Positions 1 to 8,226 of a stretch of 64,000 bases of DNA are shown here, piece by piece (the first letter of the stretch is position 1; every line of letters begins with the position of its first letter). The position numbers and the translations under genes are program-made. The notes below the pieces were generated by a model that had not been told where the DNA came from, made no database searches, and saw only the letters and a list, made by a program, of their open reading frames with translations. Source of the stretch: Arenibacter echinorum (GTDB lineage: Bacteria; Bacteroidota; Bacteroidia; Flavobacteriales; Flavobacteriaceae); the NCBI RefSeq assembly GCF_003259375.1, contig NZ_QLLN01000003.1, positions 176,955 through 240,954 on the forward strand. The letters run 5' to 3'.

Positions 1-1
1 A

Positions 2-538
2 TTCACTGGATCATTCACTGACAACAGGGATAGTCATGTTTATGGAACAATTAAAATTGGATCCCAAGTTTGGATGACGGAGAATTTAGTCTTCACTTCT
101 ACGGGGTCATACAGTTACGGCGATAATGCTTCCAACGATGCAGACTATGGCCGTCTGTATGAATGGGCCTTTGTACAAGCTGCAATTCCTACAGGATGGC
201 ACTTGCCAACGGATGATGAATGGAAAACGTTGGAAACTGAATTAGGAATGCCCGCAAGTGATCTCAATATTACTGGTGAATCAACACCAAGAGGGACAGA
301 CCAAGGCACACAAATGAAATCTGGAGGATCGTCAGGATTGAATTTCCCAATGGCCGGATATAGAGATGGAAGCTCTTACTTCTCAATAAACATCAATACG
401 TATTTGTGGGTAAACACGGATGAAGGGGGTGGAAATATTTTCAGAAGAAAAATTAACATTTCAAGTCCATCATGCTTCAGGTTTACAAATTCAGTCGACA
501 CCTTTGCAATTAGCGTACGTTTGGTAAAGAACCAATAA
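2..538 (+). CDS. FISUMP-domain secreted protein, 5' truncated
   Basis: The frame is open from base 2 and encodes FTDNRDSHVYGTIKIGSQVW followed by MTEN, the typical opening of a Fibrobacter succinogenes major paralogous (FISUMP) domain. The ATG at 74 is therefore internal and the real start lies before the window. Further family marks are GRLYEW, PTGWHLPTDDEW and a C-terminal AISVRLVKN. In Bacteroidota such domains occur in exported lipoproteins of unknown role. The signal peptide and any N-terminal domains are not visible. A strong hairpin follows 30 bases after the stop. Confidence 0.85.
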   Translation, partial: FTGSFTDNRDSHVYGTIKIGSQVWMTENLVFTSTGSYSYGDNASNDADYGRLYEWAFVQAAIPTGWHLPTDDEWKTLETELGMPASDLNITGESTPRGTDQGTQMKSGGSSGLNFPMAGYRDGSSYFSININTYLWVNTDEGGGNIFRRKINISSPSCFRFTNSVDTFAISVRLVKNQ

Positions 539-567
539 CAGAACATTGTATTGGATAACTCCCAATG

Positions 568-616
568 AAAATTCATCTAAATATTGTCCGTCAAATATTT
601 AGATGAATTTTTTAAC
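568..616. terminator. Rho-independent terminator, 18-bp perfect stem
   Basis: Arms 568-585 and 594-611 are perfect reverse complements around an 8-base loop, and a T run follows on the plus strand. It sits 30 bases after the FISUMP stop codon. The A run on the other side would also allow termination from the minus strand. Confidence 0.85.
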
Positions 617-992
617 AAAAGCCTAAAATTACTTAGTAAGGTGGTTTTGTATGCCCAAGCACTATACTCCGTCTTATCCGGGAACAAAATCACTTAAAAC
701 CATGTGAAGGATTAAGAAATTTTTGCTTACGTCCGACTTTAGATCCTGTGGCCATCCAAATATATTCTGGCATAAGAATACACATGATAATAGCAGTTTT
801 TTCTGATTCTACCATAGCCACCATATCAATTGCAGATTCTTTTATTAAGTATAATCCAATAAAAGCATTGCTGTAACACAAAATTGGACTCTTTGTTAAT
901 TTTATGCGTCCAATTAATGTGTGGATAGAGATTATTAGCACTTTTTCCGATAACTCCCTACTGCAAAGTTGCTTTTAAGTAAATAGAAGGCA
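617..992. other. Intergenic stretch, no supported gene
   Basis: About 375 bases between two terminators. An open frame of 83 codons exists on the minus strand (941 to 690), but it has no recognisable domain, no ribosome-binding site and no promoter box that I can see. It may be chance or a decayed gene. Nothing else stands out. Confidence 0.4.
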
Positions 993-1024
993 TAAAAAAA
1001 CGGATTGGCAGTAACCAATCCGTT
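993..1024 (-). terminator. Terminator of the tRNA-Met transcript
   Basis: Arms 999-1008 and 1015-1024 form a 10-bp stem with a 6-base loop. Read on the minus strand it is followed by seven T (complement of 994-1000). It lies 24 bases past the tRNA 3' end. Confidence 0.9.
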
Positions 1025-1047
1025 GATTTTTAAAAACTTAAGTTTTG

Positions 1048-1121
1048 TAGCGAGAGGGGGGCACGATCCCCCGACCTCCGGGTTATGAATCCGACGCTCT
1101 AACCAACTGAGCTACCTCGCC
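1048..1121 (-). tRNA. tRNA-Met (anticodon CAT)
   Basis: Minus-strand cloverleaf of 74 bases without an encoded CCA. The acceptor is 7 bp with G.U pairs at 1-72 and 7-66. The D arm is GCTC/GAGC, the anticodon loop TTCATAA, and the T stem GGGGG/CCCCC. The anticodon stem lacks the three G-C pairs of initiators, so this is elongator Met, or possibly the lysidine-modified Ile2 tRNA. The T loop reads ATCGTGC, with positions 54 and 58 exchanged relative to the usual T54/A58, and there is an A.C apposition at 31-39. It has its own promoter and terminator. Confidence 0.92.
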
Positions 1122-1140
1122 GTGCCGTTTTAAACGGGTG

Positions 1141-1173
1141 CAAATATAAAGTTAATTTTTGGTCCTTTCCAAA
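1141..1173 (-). promoter_or_regulatory. Promoter of tRNA-Met (Bacteroidota type)
   Basis: On the minus strand TTTG (1173-1170), a 21-base spacer, then TATATTTG (1148-1141), matching the TTTG/TAnnTTTG boxes of the Bacteroidota primary sigma factor. The tRNA begins 19 bases downstream. Confidence 0.75.
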
Positions 1174-1256
1174 TTAGATCGCTAAAAATATTATCTCGGT
1201 TTTATTTTTTTATCATTTATAAATATATATATTGTCCGCCATAAACACTATTCAGA

Positions 1257-1640
1257 ATGAGCGATAAAATTAAATATGAAGTTGAATTTGTAATTCAGTC
1301 CTCCCCACAGCTACTATACCAATATATATCAACCCCTTCGGGCCTTTCGGAATGGTTCGCGGACAACGTGAATTCCAGAGGAGAAATGTTCAATTTTATT
1401 TGGGACGGATCCGAAGAGCAGGCAAAATTATTAAAACGCAAGAGCGATGAGTTTGTAAAATTCACTTGGGTAGCGGAAGAAGATGATAGCTTTTTTGAAA
1501 TGCGTATCATCGTAGACGAAATAACCAAGGATGTGTCCCTGTTTATTACAGATTTTGCAGATGAGGATGAAGTGGACGAGTCTAAAATGCTATGGGAGAA
1601 CCAAGTATCCAGCTTAAAACAAGTATTGGGTTCCGCCTAA
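1257..1640 (+). CDS. START-like / AHSA1-family (SRPBCC) protein
   Basis: 127 residues. The N-terminal strand with IQSSPQLLYQYISTPSGLSEWFAD is typical of the SRPBCC ligand-binding fold (AHSA1/START-like), and the C-terminal helix has MLWENQVSSLKQVLG. These small cytosolic proteins form a hydrophobic pocket, but the ligand of this subfamily is unknown. No signal peptide. A terminator (1669-1693) follows, so it appears to be transcribed alone. Confidence 0.85.
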   Translation: MSDKIKYEVEFVIQSSPQLLYQYISTPSGLSEWFADNVNSRGEMFNFIWDGSEEQAKLLKRKSDEFVKFTWVAEEDDSFFEMRIIVDEITKDVSLFITDFADEDEVDESKMLWENQVSSLKQVLGSA

Positions 1641-1668
1641 GGCATTTAGGGAATAAAACGTATCTTTG

Positions 1669-1693
1669 GCCTTGATTTTTCAAGGCTTTTTTT
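1669..1693 (+). terminator. Terminator abutting the next start codon
   Basis: Stem GCCTTGA (1669-1675) with TCAAGGC (1680-1686), 4-base loop, then seven T (1687-1693). The ATG of the aminotransferase begins at 1694, the very next base. Confidence 0.8.
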
Positions 1694-2539
1694 ATGGTTA
1701 ATTTTAACGGAAACCTTCTTTCTAAGAATACATTTTACCTTAATCACGAAAATAGGGGACTCCGTTACGGTGATGCCCTTTTTGAGTCCATCAGGGTAGT
1801 CAACGGGAAAATTTTCTTTTGGGAAGACCATTACCTTCGACTTATGGCCTCCATGCGAATTTTGAGAATGGAAATCCCCATGAATTTTACCATGGAATTT
1901 TTGGAAGAACAGCTAATGGCAGCCGTAAAGGCGAATGGACTATTGGAACAATCGGCAAGGGTTAGACTTACCGTTTTTAGAAATAACGGCGGACTATATC
2001 TCCCAGAGACCAATGATGTATCCTATATTATTGAGGCCAATGTTTTGGATTCCCCCTTCTTTACTTTAAACAATGATGCCTACGAAGTAGAGCTTTTTAA
2101 GGATTTTTATATTAACGCGGATATGCTATCTACCCTAAAGACCAATAATAAGGTAATCAATGTGGTAGGCAGTATTTTTGCTTCCGAAAATGGTTACCAG
2201 AACTGTCTGTTGCTGAACCAGGAAAAAAAGGTGGTAGAAGCCCTGAATGGCAATCTCTTTTTGGTGAAGGACCAACTTATAAAGACGCCATCCTTAAAAG
2301 ATGGTTGTTTAAACGGAATTGTCCGTAAGAAATTGATCGGTATTTTGGGTTCGCTGGACAAGTACCATTTTGAGGAAGCTTTTATTTCTCCCTTCGAGCT
2401 GCAGAAAGCGGATGAGCTGTTCATAACCAATGCAATTACCGGTATACAGCCCATTACAAAATATAGAAAGAAGGAGTACGACACTAAAGTAGCTGCCGAT
2501 ATATTGGGCAAGCTTAATGCGGCTGCAAGGTTGAACTAA
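1694..2539 (+). CDS. Class IV PLP aminotransferase / PabC-like lyase
   Basis: 281 residues of the fold-type IV PLP family (branched-chain aminotransferase, D-amino acid aminotransferase, 4-amino-4-deoxychorismate lyase). The N-terminal NRGLRYGDALFESIR block (20-34), the probable PLP lysine in STLKTNN (Lys149), Glu182 in the VVEALNGNLF block and SLKDGCLNGIVRK (200-212) are all in place. Substrate cannot be fixed from sequence; in flavobacteria a role in p-aminobenzoate/folate synthesis (PabC) is a reasonable guess. The start at 1694 fits the family N terminus, although it directly follows a terminator. Convergent with yqgE. Confidence 0.88.
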   Translation: MVNFNGNLLSKNTFYLNHENRGLRYGDALFESIRVVNGKIFFWEDHYLRLMASMRILRMEIPMNFTMEFLEEQLMAAVKANGLLEQSARVRLTVFRNNGGLYLPETNDVSYIIEANVLDSPFFTLNNDAYEVELFKDFYINADMLSTLKTNNKVINVVGSIFASENGYQNCLLLNQEKKVVEALNGNLFLVKDQLIKTPSLKDGCLNGIVRKKLIGILGSLDKYHFEEAFISPFELQKADELFITNAITGIQPITKYRKKEYDTKVAADILGKLNAAARLN

Positions 2540-2549
2540 GTATCTTGGT

Positions 2550-3110
2550 TTAATTTAGGTTGGGATTTTCAGGAGCATTGGACCATATCAGGTAATTGCC
2601 GCCCAATTCCATCATTTTTTCCTTCCAAAAAGCGTTGGAAGATTTTTGGATGATAGCACTTTCATAGACATTTTTTACCACGACCCAAGATTTTGAGTGC
2701 AATTCCTGATCCAATTGCAGGGAAGACCAACCGGAATATCCCAAAAAGAAGCGGATATCGTTTTCAGAAATGACCTTATTATTGATCAGGTCCACAATAG
2801 AACCAAAATCTCCGCCCCAATAAATCCCGTCGGAAATTTCAATACTATTTTCTATGAGTTCCGGAACCTTGTGGATAAAATAGAGATTGTCCTGTTCTAC
2901 CGGACCCCCGTTGTAAACCTGAAAAGGCAAATCTATTTCGGTAACCAGATCATTTATACTATAGTCTAAAGGCTTGTTTAGGATAAACCCCACAGAACCC
3001 TCATGGTTGTGCTCCGCTAACAGAACTATAGACCTGTTAAAGGAAACATCACCTGAAAGTGTAGGCTCTGCAATAAGGAGTTTGCCTTTTTTTGGCTTTT
3101 CAGCGACCAT
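2550..3110 (-). CDS. YqgE/AlgH family protein
   Basis: 186 residues from the preferred ATG at 3110. The frame stays open to 3182, but those codons run into the hup terminator, and family members begin close to the motif GKLLIAEP. Conserved blocks include FNRSIVLLAEHN, GSVGFILNKPL, YNGGPVEQDNLYFIH, RFFLGYSGWSSLQLDQEL and the terminal SNAPENPNLN. This UPF0301 family is widespread and its biochemical role is unclear. The order YqgE-HU-fmt is familiar in flavobacteria. Confidence 0.92.
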   Translation of the reverse strand: MVAEKPKKGKLLIAEPTLSGDVSFNRSIVLLAEHNHEGSVGFILNKPLDYSINDLVTEIDLPFQVYNGGPVEQDNLYFIHKVPELIENSIEISDGIYWGGDFGSIVDLINNKVISENDIRFFLGYSGWSSLQLDQELHSKSWVVVKNVYESAIIQKSSNAFWKEKMMELGGNYLIWSNAPENPNLN

Positions 3111-3170
3111 ATTATTTGTTCTAGTATCTCTAAAATAAAACAATTCCGTTAATCTGAAAAGTCTTTTGCA

Positions 3171-3203
3171 CAAAAAAAGCACTTCCTGTGAAAGAAGTGC
3201 TTT
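3171..3203 (-). terminator. Terminator of hup
   Basis: Arms 3176-3185 and 3194-3203 (AAAGCACTTC with its complement), 8-base loop, followed on the minus strand by a run of T (complement of 3172-3178). It begins 21 bases past the hup stop. Confidence 0.88.
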
Positions 3204-3224
3204 CTATGTATAATGATATTATGA

Positions 3225-3497
3225 CTAGTTTACTGCACCGCTTAAATCAGCACCTGCTTTAAACTTCACTACATTTTTAGCTGCAATTTGGATAGTCTTT
3301 CCAGTTGATGGATTTCTACCTTCTCTTGCATTTCTTTTAGATACAGACCATGATCCGAAACCTACTAGAGATACTCTACCACCTTTTTTTAGAGAACCTT
3401 CAACGTTTCCTAAGAAAGATTCCAATGCCTTTTTAGCTGCTGCTTTAGTAATGCCAGCATCAGCTGCCATTGCATCGATTAATTCTGTTTTGTTCAT
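3225..3497 (-). CDS. hup: HU-family DNA-binding protein
   Basis: 90 residues, the usual length. Begins MNKTELIDAMA and carries the HU signature GFGSWSVSKRNAREGRNPSTG forming the DNA-embracing beta arm, then TIQIAAKNVVKFKAG. It compacts and bends nucleoid DNA as a dimer. Single-gene transcript: a promoter lies at 3544-3573 and a terminator at 3171-3203. Confidence 0.97.
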   Translation of the reverse strand: MNKTELIDAMAADAGITKAAAKKALESFLGNVEGSLKKGGRVSLVGFGSWSVSKRNAREGRNPSTGKTIQIAAKNVVKFKAGADLSGAVN

Positions 3498-3543
3498 AAT
3501 TTCGATAAATTAAGTGTTATTAATTATAATTAAATACTTCAAC

Positions 3544-3573
3544 AAATTTATACGGATTTGCCATTAACACAAG
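3544..3573 (-). promoter_or_regulatory. Promoter of hup
   Basis: Minus-strand TAAATTTG (3551-3544) matches TAnnTTTG. A CTTG box (TTG at 3573-3571) lies 19 bases upstream. This predicts a leader of about 40 bases before the hup ATG. Confidence 0.65.
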
Positions 3574-3675
3574 TAAAATGGGGGGAAATCCGCAATTTTG
3601 TTGATAACTTGAAACGTTTGTTGATAAAGTAGGGTTTTTTTTACGATTTCTCATACCCCCAATGAACATAGGGGT

Positions 3676-4623
3676 TTACCCAACATAGGCGTTTTCTGCC
3701 AATTTTAATCCGTTCAATACCTCTTTGGTGTTCATTTTTCTCTTGCCGGGCAGTTGAATTTCCAATAAATTAATGAAACCTCCCTTCACGGCTACCTTTA
3801 GTTCATTTTTGGTGGCAGCAATGGTCCCTACCTTTAATTGATGCGGTTCCAAATCCATTTTGGCGGAGTATGTCTTTAGGAACAACTGGTCCTCCCCATT
3901 GTGCATGGTAGTCCAGGCAGTGGGATAGGGGCTTAATCCCCTAATAAAATTGTAGATGGTTGTAATATCTCGTGTCCAATCAATTTCACAAGTCTCTTTA
4001 TGAAGTTTGTGCGCCTCCTTTAAGGGGCTATCTTCTTGCTGTTGGGACGGTGCTATTTCTTTGCTCTCCAATTTATGTATGGTTTCCAACACCAGGTCCG
4101 CTCCCAAATGCATCAGTTTATCGTGCAAGGTTCCCGCAGTATCCTCTTGTGAGATGATGGTTTTCTTTTGAAGCAATATGGCACCCGTATCAATTTTATC
4201 ATCAATAAAGAAGGTGGTCACCCCCGTTTCATGCTCTCCGTTTATTATGGCCCAGTTGATAGGGGCTGCTCCGCGGTATTGGGGCAGGAGGGAAGCATGT
4301 AGGTTAAAAGTGCCCAGCTTGGGCATATCCCAAACCGCTTTGGGCAGCATTCTAAAAGCCACCACTATCTGAAGCTCTGGTTGTATTGCTTCCAGTTCCT
4401 TAATAAAATTGGGATCCTTTAAGTTGGTGGGCTGCATAATATTCAGTCCATGTTCCATGGCATAAACCTTCACGGCAGATTCATTTAATTTTCTACCACG
4501 CCCGGCCGGTTTATCGGGCGCAGTAATTACCCCAACAATATTACAATCACTCTTTACTAGCTTGTCCAAAATGGCCACGGCAAAATCCGGGGTACCCATA
4601 AACACTATTCGCAGTTTGCTCAT
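3676..4623 (-). CDS. fmt: Methionyl-tRNA formyltransferase
   Basis: 315 residues. Transfers a formyl group from 10-formyl-THF to Met-tRNA(fMet) for translation initiation. It has MGTPDFAV at the N terminus, the catalytic Asn107/His109 in FNLHASLLPQYRGAAPI, and Asp145 in DDKIDTG. The C-terminal tRNA-binding domain is present (about 205-315), including TREVLNG-type residues near the end. Its ATG overlaps the recQ stop by 4 bases (ATGA), so the two are probably translationally coupled. Confidence 0.96.
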   Translation of the reverse strand: MSKLRIVFMGTPDFAVAILDKLVKSDCNIVGVITAPDKPAGRGRKLNESAVKVYAMEHGLNIMQPTNLKDPNFIKELEAIQPELQIVVAFRMLPKAVWDMPKLGTFNLHASLLPQYRGAAPINWAIINGEHETGVTTFFIDDKIDTGAILLQKKTIISQEDTAGTLHDKLMHLGADLVLETIHKLESKEIAPSQQQEDSPLKEAHKLHKETCEIDWTRDITTIYNFIRGLSPYPTAWTTMHNGEDQLFLKTYSAKMDLEPHQLKVGTIAATKNELKVAVKGGFINLLEIQLPGKRKMNTKEVLNGLKLAENAYVG

Positions 4624-6524
4624 CTTTTGATTATTTCATACTGGTTAATAGAATTCACTCTTATTCTCTGCTCCTCCAATAATCTTTGTAAGGCCAAAAT
4701 AATGGCACTTTCCTTATAGGTCAATAATTTTATCAGCCCTCTGGAACTTTCTTTTTTTACCATCAAGATTTGTAGAATATCCTGTTCTATGATTTTAACA
4801 ATGTCATTGTTTATAGGATTCTTTTGAAGGCATACGTCACATTTACCACAGTTCTCAGTGGTAGTTTCACCAAAGTAGTTTAGAATGTGCCGACTTCTGC
4901 ATAGCTTGGAATCCTTTATATAGGTCAACATACTTTCTACATTGTCCTTTTTTACCTGTTGTATCTGTTTTATTTTTTTGGCGAAAATATTGATGGTTCG
5001 TTCATCCTCCCTGGGTACCAAAAAGGTAATTTCCAGATCGCTGTGTTGGGCATGGTATTCAATTATTTCATCCTTTTCCATTTTTTCCAATACGGCTATT
5101 ACCTCCTTTTCGCTTGTGTTCGCTTTTCGCGAAATCAATAGGGGATTGATTTTGGTATCAAAATCGAATATTCCGCCGTAGGTCCTTAATATGGTTTGAA
5201 CGATAGCTACCGATGGCTTATTTTTATCTAGATAATCAAATATTTGATGCTTGGCAGCTATCATGCGTATAGTCGTTCTTTGTGAGAAAGCTTCAGTTAG
5301 GGATATTACAGAGTTTTGGTCCAACAGCCTTAAACCGTTATACGTCAATGTAGTATTTAGTTTATAGGTTTCGCAAAAGGAATTAAAGGGCAATTGAAAA
5401 GTTTCCCCACTACCTTCCCCAAAGGGAATCTGAAAATAGTTGGCCAGTTTACGGTACAACAACTTAAGGAAGTCAACATCTGGCAAGACCCCTAAAAATT
5501 GTTTGCGTACCTGGGCCTCATCCGTGGGGTTGGTAATTAAAACAGCATTTGCCGGTTTCCCGTCCCTTCCGGCCCTGCCCGCCTCCTGAAAGTAGTTTTC
5601 CATACTGTCCGGAATTTGGTAATGTACAACAAGTCCAACATCTGGCTTGTCTATCCCCATTCCAAAAGCATTGGTGGCCACCATGATCTTTACTTTGTTT
5701 TCCAACCACTGGTTTAATCTGGTATCCTTGTCCTTTTTGGAAATACCTCCATGAAAAAAGGTTGCTGTATGTCCCTGTTTGGATAGGTAATAGGCCAGTT
5801 CCATGGTCATTTTTCTACTCCGCACATATACTATGGAGCTGGTATTGGTCTGGGCGCATAATTCCTTAAGACGGTATTTTTTGTCCTCTTCCCAGCAAAC
5901 ACTAAAGGTAATATTGTTCCTGGAAAAGGAATCCTTCACTACCAATGGTTGTTCCAAATGTAGATTTTGGCAGATATCCTTGACTACCATAGTGGTTGCC
6001 GTAGCGGTCAATGCTATCATAGGAACATTGGGCGCCAATTCCTTTAAAATATGGCATTCCAAGTAGGCAGGTCTAAAATCGTTACCCCATTGACTAATGC
6101 AATGCGCTTCGTCTATGGCAATAAGGTTGACGTTCATTTGCCTGATGCGCTCCTGTACCAATTCCTGTTGAAGTCTTTCTGGGGATAGGTAAAGGAATTT
6201 ATAGTTGCCATAAAGGCAATTGTCCAAGAGGTTGTTAACTTCGTCAAAAGAAATGCCCCCGGTAAGGGCAATGGCCTTTATGCCCAATTTTTTTAGGGTG
6301 TCAACCTGGTTTCGGATCAAGGCTATTAATGGCGATACCACAATACAGATACCTTCACTGGTCAAAGCCGGTACCTGATAGCACAAAGATTTGCCACCTC
6401 CTGTAGGCAGCAGCGCCAATACATCCTGTCCGCCCAATACGGCGTTTATGATTTCTTCCTGGGAATTTTTAAAATCCGGAAAACCCCAAAATTTTTCCAA
6501 TATATCCTTAGGGTGCTGCTGCAC
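4620..6524 (-). CDS. recQ: RecQ-family ATP-dependent DNA helicase
   Basis: 634 residues, GTG start overlapping the upstream stop by one base (TAGTG). 3'-5' SF2 helicase with Walker A LLPTGGGKS (38-46), DEAH (138-141) followed by CISQWGNDFRP, TATAT, and motif VI QEAGRAGRDGKP. Zinc cysteines Cys542, Cys559, Cys562 and Cys565 sit near the C terminus, about 190 residues later than in E. coli RecQ, because a helical/winged-helix-like segment (about 345-528) lies between helicase and zinc module. No clear HRDC domain. Probably a Bacteroidota-specific short RecQ paralogue acting in recombination repair. Confidence 0.93.
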   Translation of the reverse strand: MQQHPKDILEKFWGFPDFKNSQEEIINAVLGGQDVLALLPTGGGKSLCYQVPALTSEGICIVVSPLIALIRNQVDTLKKLGIKAIALTGGISFDEVNNLLDNCLYGNYKFLYLSPERLQQELVQERIRQMNVNLIAIDEAHCISQWGNDFRPAYLECHILKELAPNVPMIALTATATTMVVKDICQNLHLEQPLVVKDSFSRNNITFSVCWEEDKKYRLKELCAQTNTSSIVYVRSRKMTMELAYYLSKQGHTATFFHGGISKKDKDTRLNQWLENKVKIMVATNAFGMGIDKPDVGLVVHYQIPDSMENYFQEAGRAGRDGKPANAVLITNPTDEAQVRKQFLGVLPDVDFLKLLYRKLANYFQIPFGEGSGETFQLPFNSFCETYKLNTTLTYNGLRLLDQNSVISLTEAFSQRTTIRMIAAKHQIFDYLDKNKPSVAIVQTILRTYGGIFDFDTKINPLLISRKANTSEKEVIAVLEKMEKDEIIEYHAQHSDLEITFLVPREDERTINIFAKKIKQIQQVKKDNVESMLTYIKDSKLCRSRHILNYFGETTTENCGKCDVCLQKNPINNDIVKIIEQDILQILMVKKESSRGLIKLLTYKESAIILALQRLLEEQRIRVNSINQYEIIKR

Positions 6525-7090
6525 TATAGCCTTTTTAATTTATTTAGTATAAAGGTAACTCTTCCTTCTACGGTTTCCTTGGGGACATTTATAATTTTAT
6601 AGCCGTAATGGGTGTAGGCCTTTTCCAAAAAGGTGTGGATACGCTCCGCTTCTTCAAAGTTTTCATAACGCTCATTGTCGGACTCATGTATTTCCTTCCA
6701 AGGTGGCAGTAAAAATACGTGGTCGTATTGGTAATTTTTACAGCTTTCCACAAAATGGTCCCCATAGGACTGGCCAAAACAATCCATATAGGCCACTACG
6801 TCCGGAATACCGCGATCATAAAAAACAATGGGTTGATCCATCTCCTTGGCGGTTTGGAATTGCCTGATCCTTCCTTCGATAATTCTTTCACTAAAAAGTA
6901 AAGGATCCGAAACAAATAACTGCGGTATACCTTGCTGCCTGGCTTCCAGCGTAATTTCGCGGGATATCTCACCAAAACAATAGAAGCCTACCTTTTCAAT
7001 TTTTTCTATGACAGATGTCTTTCCTGTACTGGGTCCACCTGTGATGACAATTCTTTCTAAATTCAAATAGTGGCGTTTAAGTTTCTGCAA
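6524..7090 (-). CDS. AAA_28-type ATPase (NadR/Ttd14-like P-loop protein)
   Basis: 188 residues. P-loop GGPSTGKTS (18-26) follows IVITG, and FYDRGIPD (Asp/Arg/Gly) and a C-terminal helical lid with NERYENFEEAERIH fit the AAA_28 family, which resembles the kinase domain of NadR. It is likely a small-molecule or nucleotide kinase/ATPase; the substrate is unknown. First gene of a three-gene operon with recQ (1-base overlap) and fmt (4-base overlap). Divergent from the DUF493 gene. Confidence 0.8.
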   Translation of the reverse strand: MQKLKRHYLNLERIVITGGPSTGKTSVIEKIEKVGFYCFGEISREITLEARQQGIPQLFVSDPLLFSERIIEGRIRQFQTAKEMDQPIVFYDRGIPDVVAYMDCFGQSYGDHFVESCKNYQYDHVFLLPPWKEIHESDNERYENFEEAERIHTFLEKAYTHYGYKIINVPKETVEGRVTFILNKLKRL

Positions 7091-7161
7091 TTAAATGCAT
7101 AAAATAGTGTTACAAAGTAATGAAATAGCCTTAAGATTAAAAAATTGACAATGATACTTTA

Positions 7162-7169
7162 TATATTTG
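7162..7169 (+). promoter_or_regulatory. Candidate -7 box for the DUF493 gene
   Basis: TATATTTG matches TAnnTTTG. A TTGACA hexamer lies upstream at 7145-7150, but its 14-17 bp spacing is shorter than usual. The ATG at 7183 would leave a leader of only about 7 bases. Confidence 0.45.
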
Positions 7170-7182
7170 CAAAAACATTGGC

Positions 7183-7470
7183 ATGGATCAGGATAAATCA
7201 GAAGAATTTTATGGTAGATTAAGGGACCAATTGGCGGAAAGTAGCACATGGCCTTCCAATTACCTGTATAAATTCATAGTACCCACAGACACTGAAAAAA
7301 TTAAACAGATTCAGGATATTTTTGATAATACTGGGGCAGTAATCGAATCCAAGCAATCCAAAAATGCAAAATATACCAGTTTGAGCATTACGGTTAACCT
7401 TAAAAATCCTGATGAAGTAATACGTAAATACAAGGAAGTAGGGGAGGTAAAAGGGGTAATATCGCTCTAA
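7183..7470 (+). CDS. DUF493 (YbeD-like) family protein
   Basis: 95 residues. The pattern WPSNYLYKFIVP, then the ferredoxin-like beta-alpha repeat with SKNAKYTSLSITVNLKNPDEV and a final GVISL is that of DUF493/YbeD, a small ACT-like regulatory fold of unknown role. No signal peptide. It leads the plus-strand group DUF493, DUF4290, murA. Confidence 0.88.
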   Translation: MDQDKSEEFYGRLRDQLAESSTWPSNYLYKFIVPTDTEKIKQIQDIFDNTGAVIESKQSKNAKYTSLSITVNLKNPDEVIRKYKEVGEVKGVISL

Positions 7471-7557
7471 AATAGTATTTCTAGCATAATTTTGTTAATT
7501 TGCAGACGTTATAAGAGCACTTCCTTATCATAAATAAATAGCAATAAATATTTCAAT

Positions 7558-8211
7558 TTGAATTTAGTAGAAAACTTAGAATACAATACTGAGCGACCAA
7601 AGCTCATTATACCCGAGTATGGGCGCCATTTCCAGAAAATGGTTGACCATGCCATCTCCATAGACGACGATGAGGAACGTAACCGTGTGGCCCAGGCCAT
7701 CATAAGTGTTATGGGCAATATTCAACCACATTTGAGGGACGTACCCGACTTTCAACATAAGCTATGGGACCAATTGTTCATCATGTCCGATTTTAAATTG
7801 AACGTGGACTCGCCATTCCCAATTACCTCCAAGGAGACCTTGCAAAAGCGTCCGGATCCATTGGAGTATCCACAAAATTTTCCAAAATATAGGTTTTATG
7901 GAAACAACATAAAACGTATGATCGATGTGGCTGTTAAGTGGGAAAAAGGCGATATGCGAGACGGATTGGAGTATGCCATAGCCAACCACATGAAAAAGTG
8001 TTACCTGAATTGGAACAAGGACACTGTGGACGACAAGGCTATTTTTAAGCATCTTTACGAGTTAAGCGACGGACAAATAGATCTTGCCAAGGAAGGGGAA
8101 AACCTGACTGAAAGTGGACAATTCCTGAAAAATCGTGTGGCAAAAACACCTAGGATCAGTTCTGGTAAAAAAACGCAAAGAAATCAAAACCGTGGTAAAA
8201 AGCGGTATTAA
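7558..8211 (+). CDS. DUF4290 family protein (TTG start)
   Basis: 217 residues. NLEYNTERPKLIIPEYGRHFQKM at the N terminus (residues 6-28) is the family hallmark and has no ATG upstream of it, so the TTG at 7558 is the start. A lysine/arginine/glutamine-rich tail (about 190-217) probably binds nucleic acid or is disordered. Function unknown; the family is restricted to Bacteroidota and is regularly found next to murA. Ends 15 bases before murA, so the pair is likely co-transcribed. A TAATTTTG box at 7487-7494 could be an internal promoter. Confidence 0.88.
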   Translation: MNLVENLEYNTERPKLIIPEYGRHFQKMVDHAISIDDDEERNRVAQAIISVMGNIQPHLRDVPDFQHKLWDQLFIMSDFKLNVDSPFPITSKETLQKRPDPLEYPQNFPKYRFYGNNIKRMIDVAVKWEKGDMRDGLEYAIANHMKKCYLNWNKDTVDDKAIFKHLYELSDGQIDLAKEGENLTESGQFLKNRVAKTPRISSGKKTQRNQNRGKKRY

Positions 8212-8226
8212 TCTTCTCAAACTTTA

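Noticed and set aside
690..941. 83-codon minus-strand frame in the first intergenic region
   Set aside because: No family motif, promoter or ribosome-binding site; treated as chance or a decayed remnant.
1048..1121. Integration site at tRNA-Met
   Set aside because: No integrase, direct repeat of the tRNA 3' end or mobile gene nearby; the same holds for tRNA-His.
3653..3674. Hairpin after fmt
   Set aside because: Only a 5-bp stem with a 10-base loop and no adjacent T run; too weak to call.
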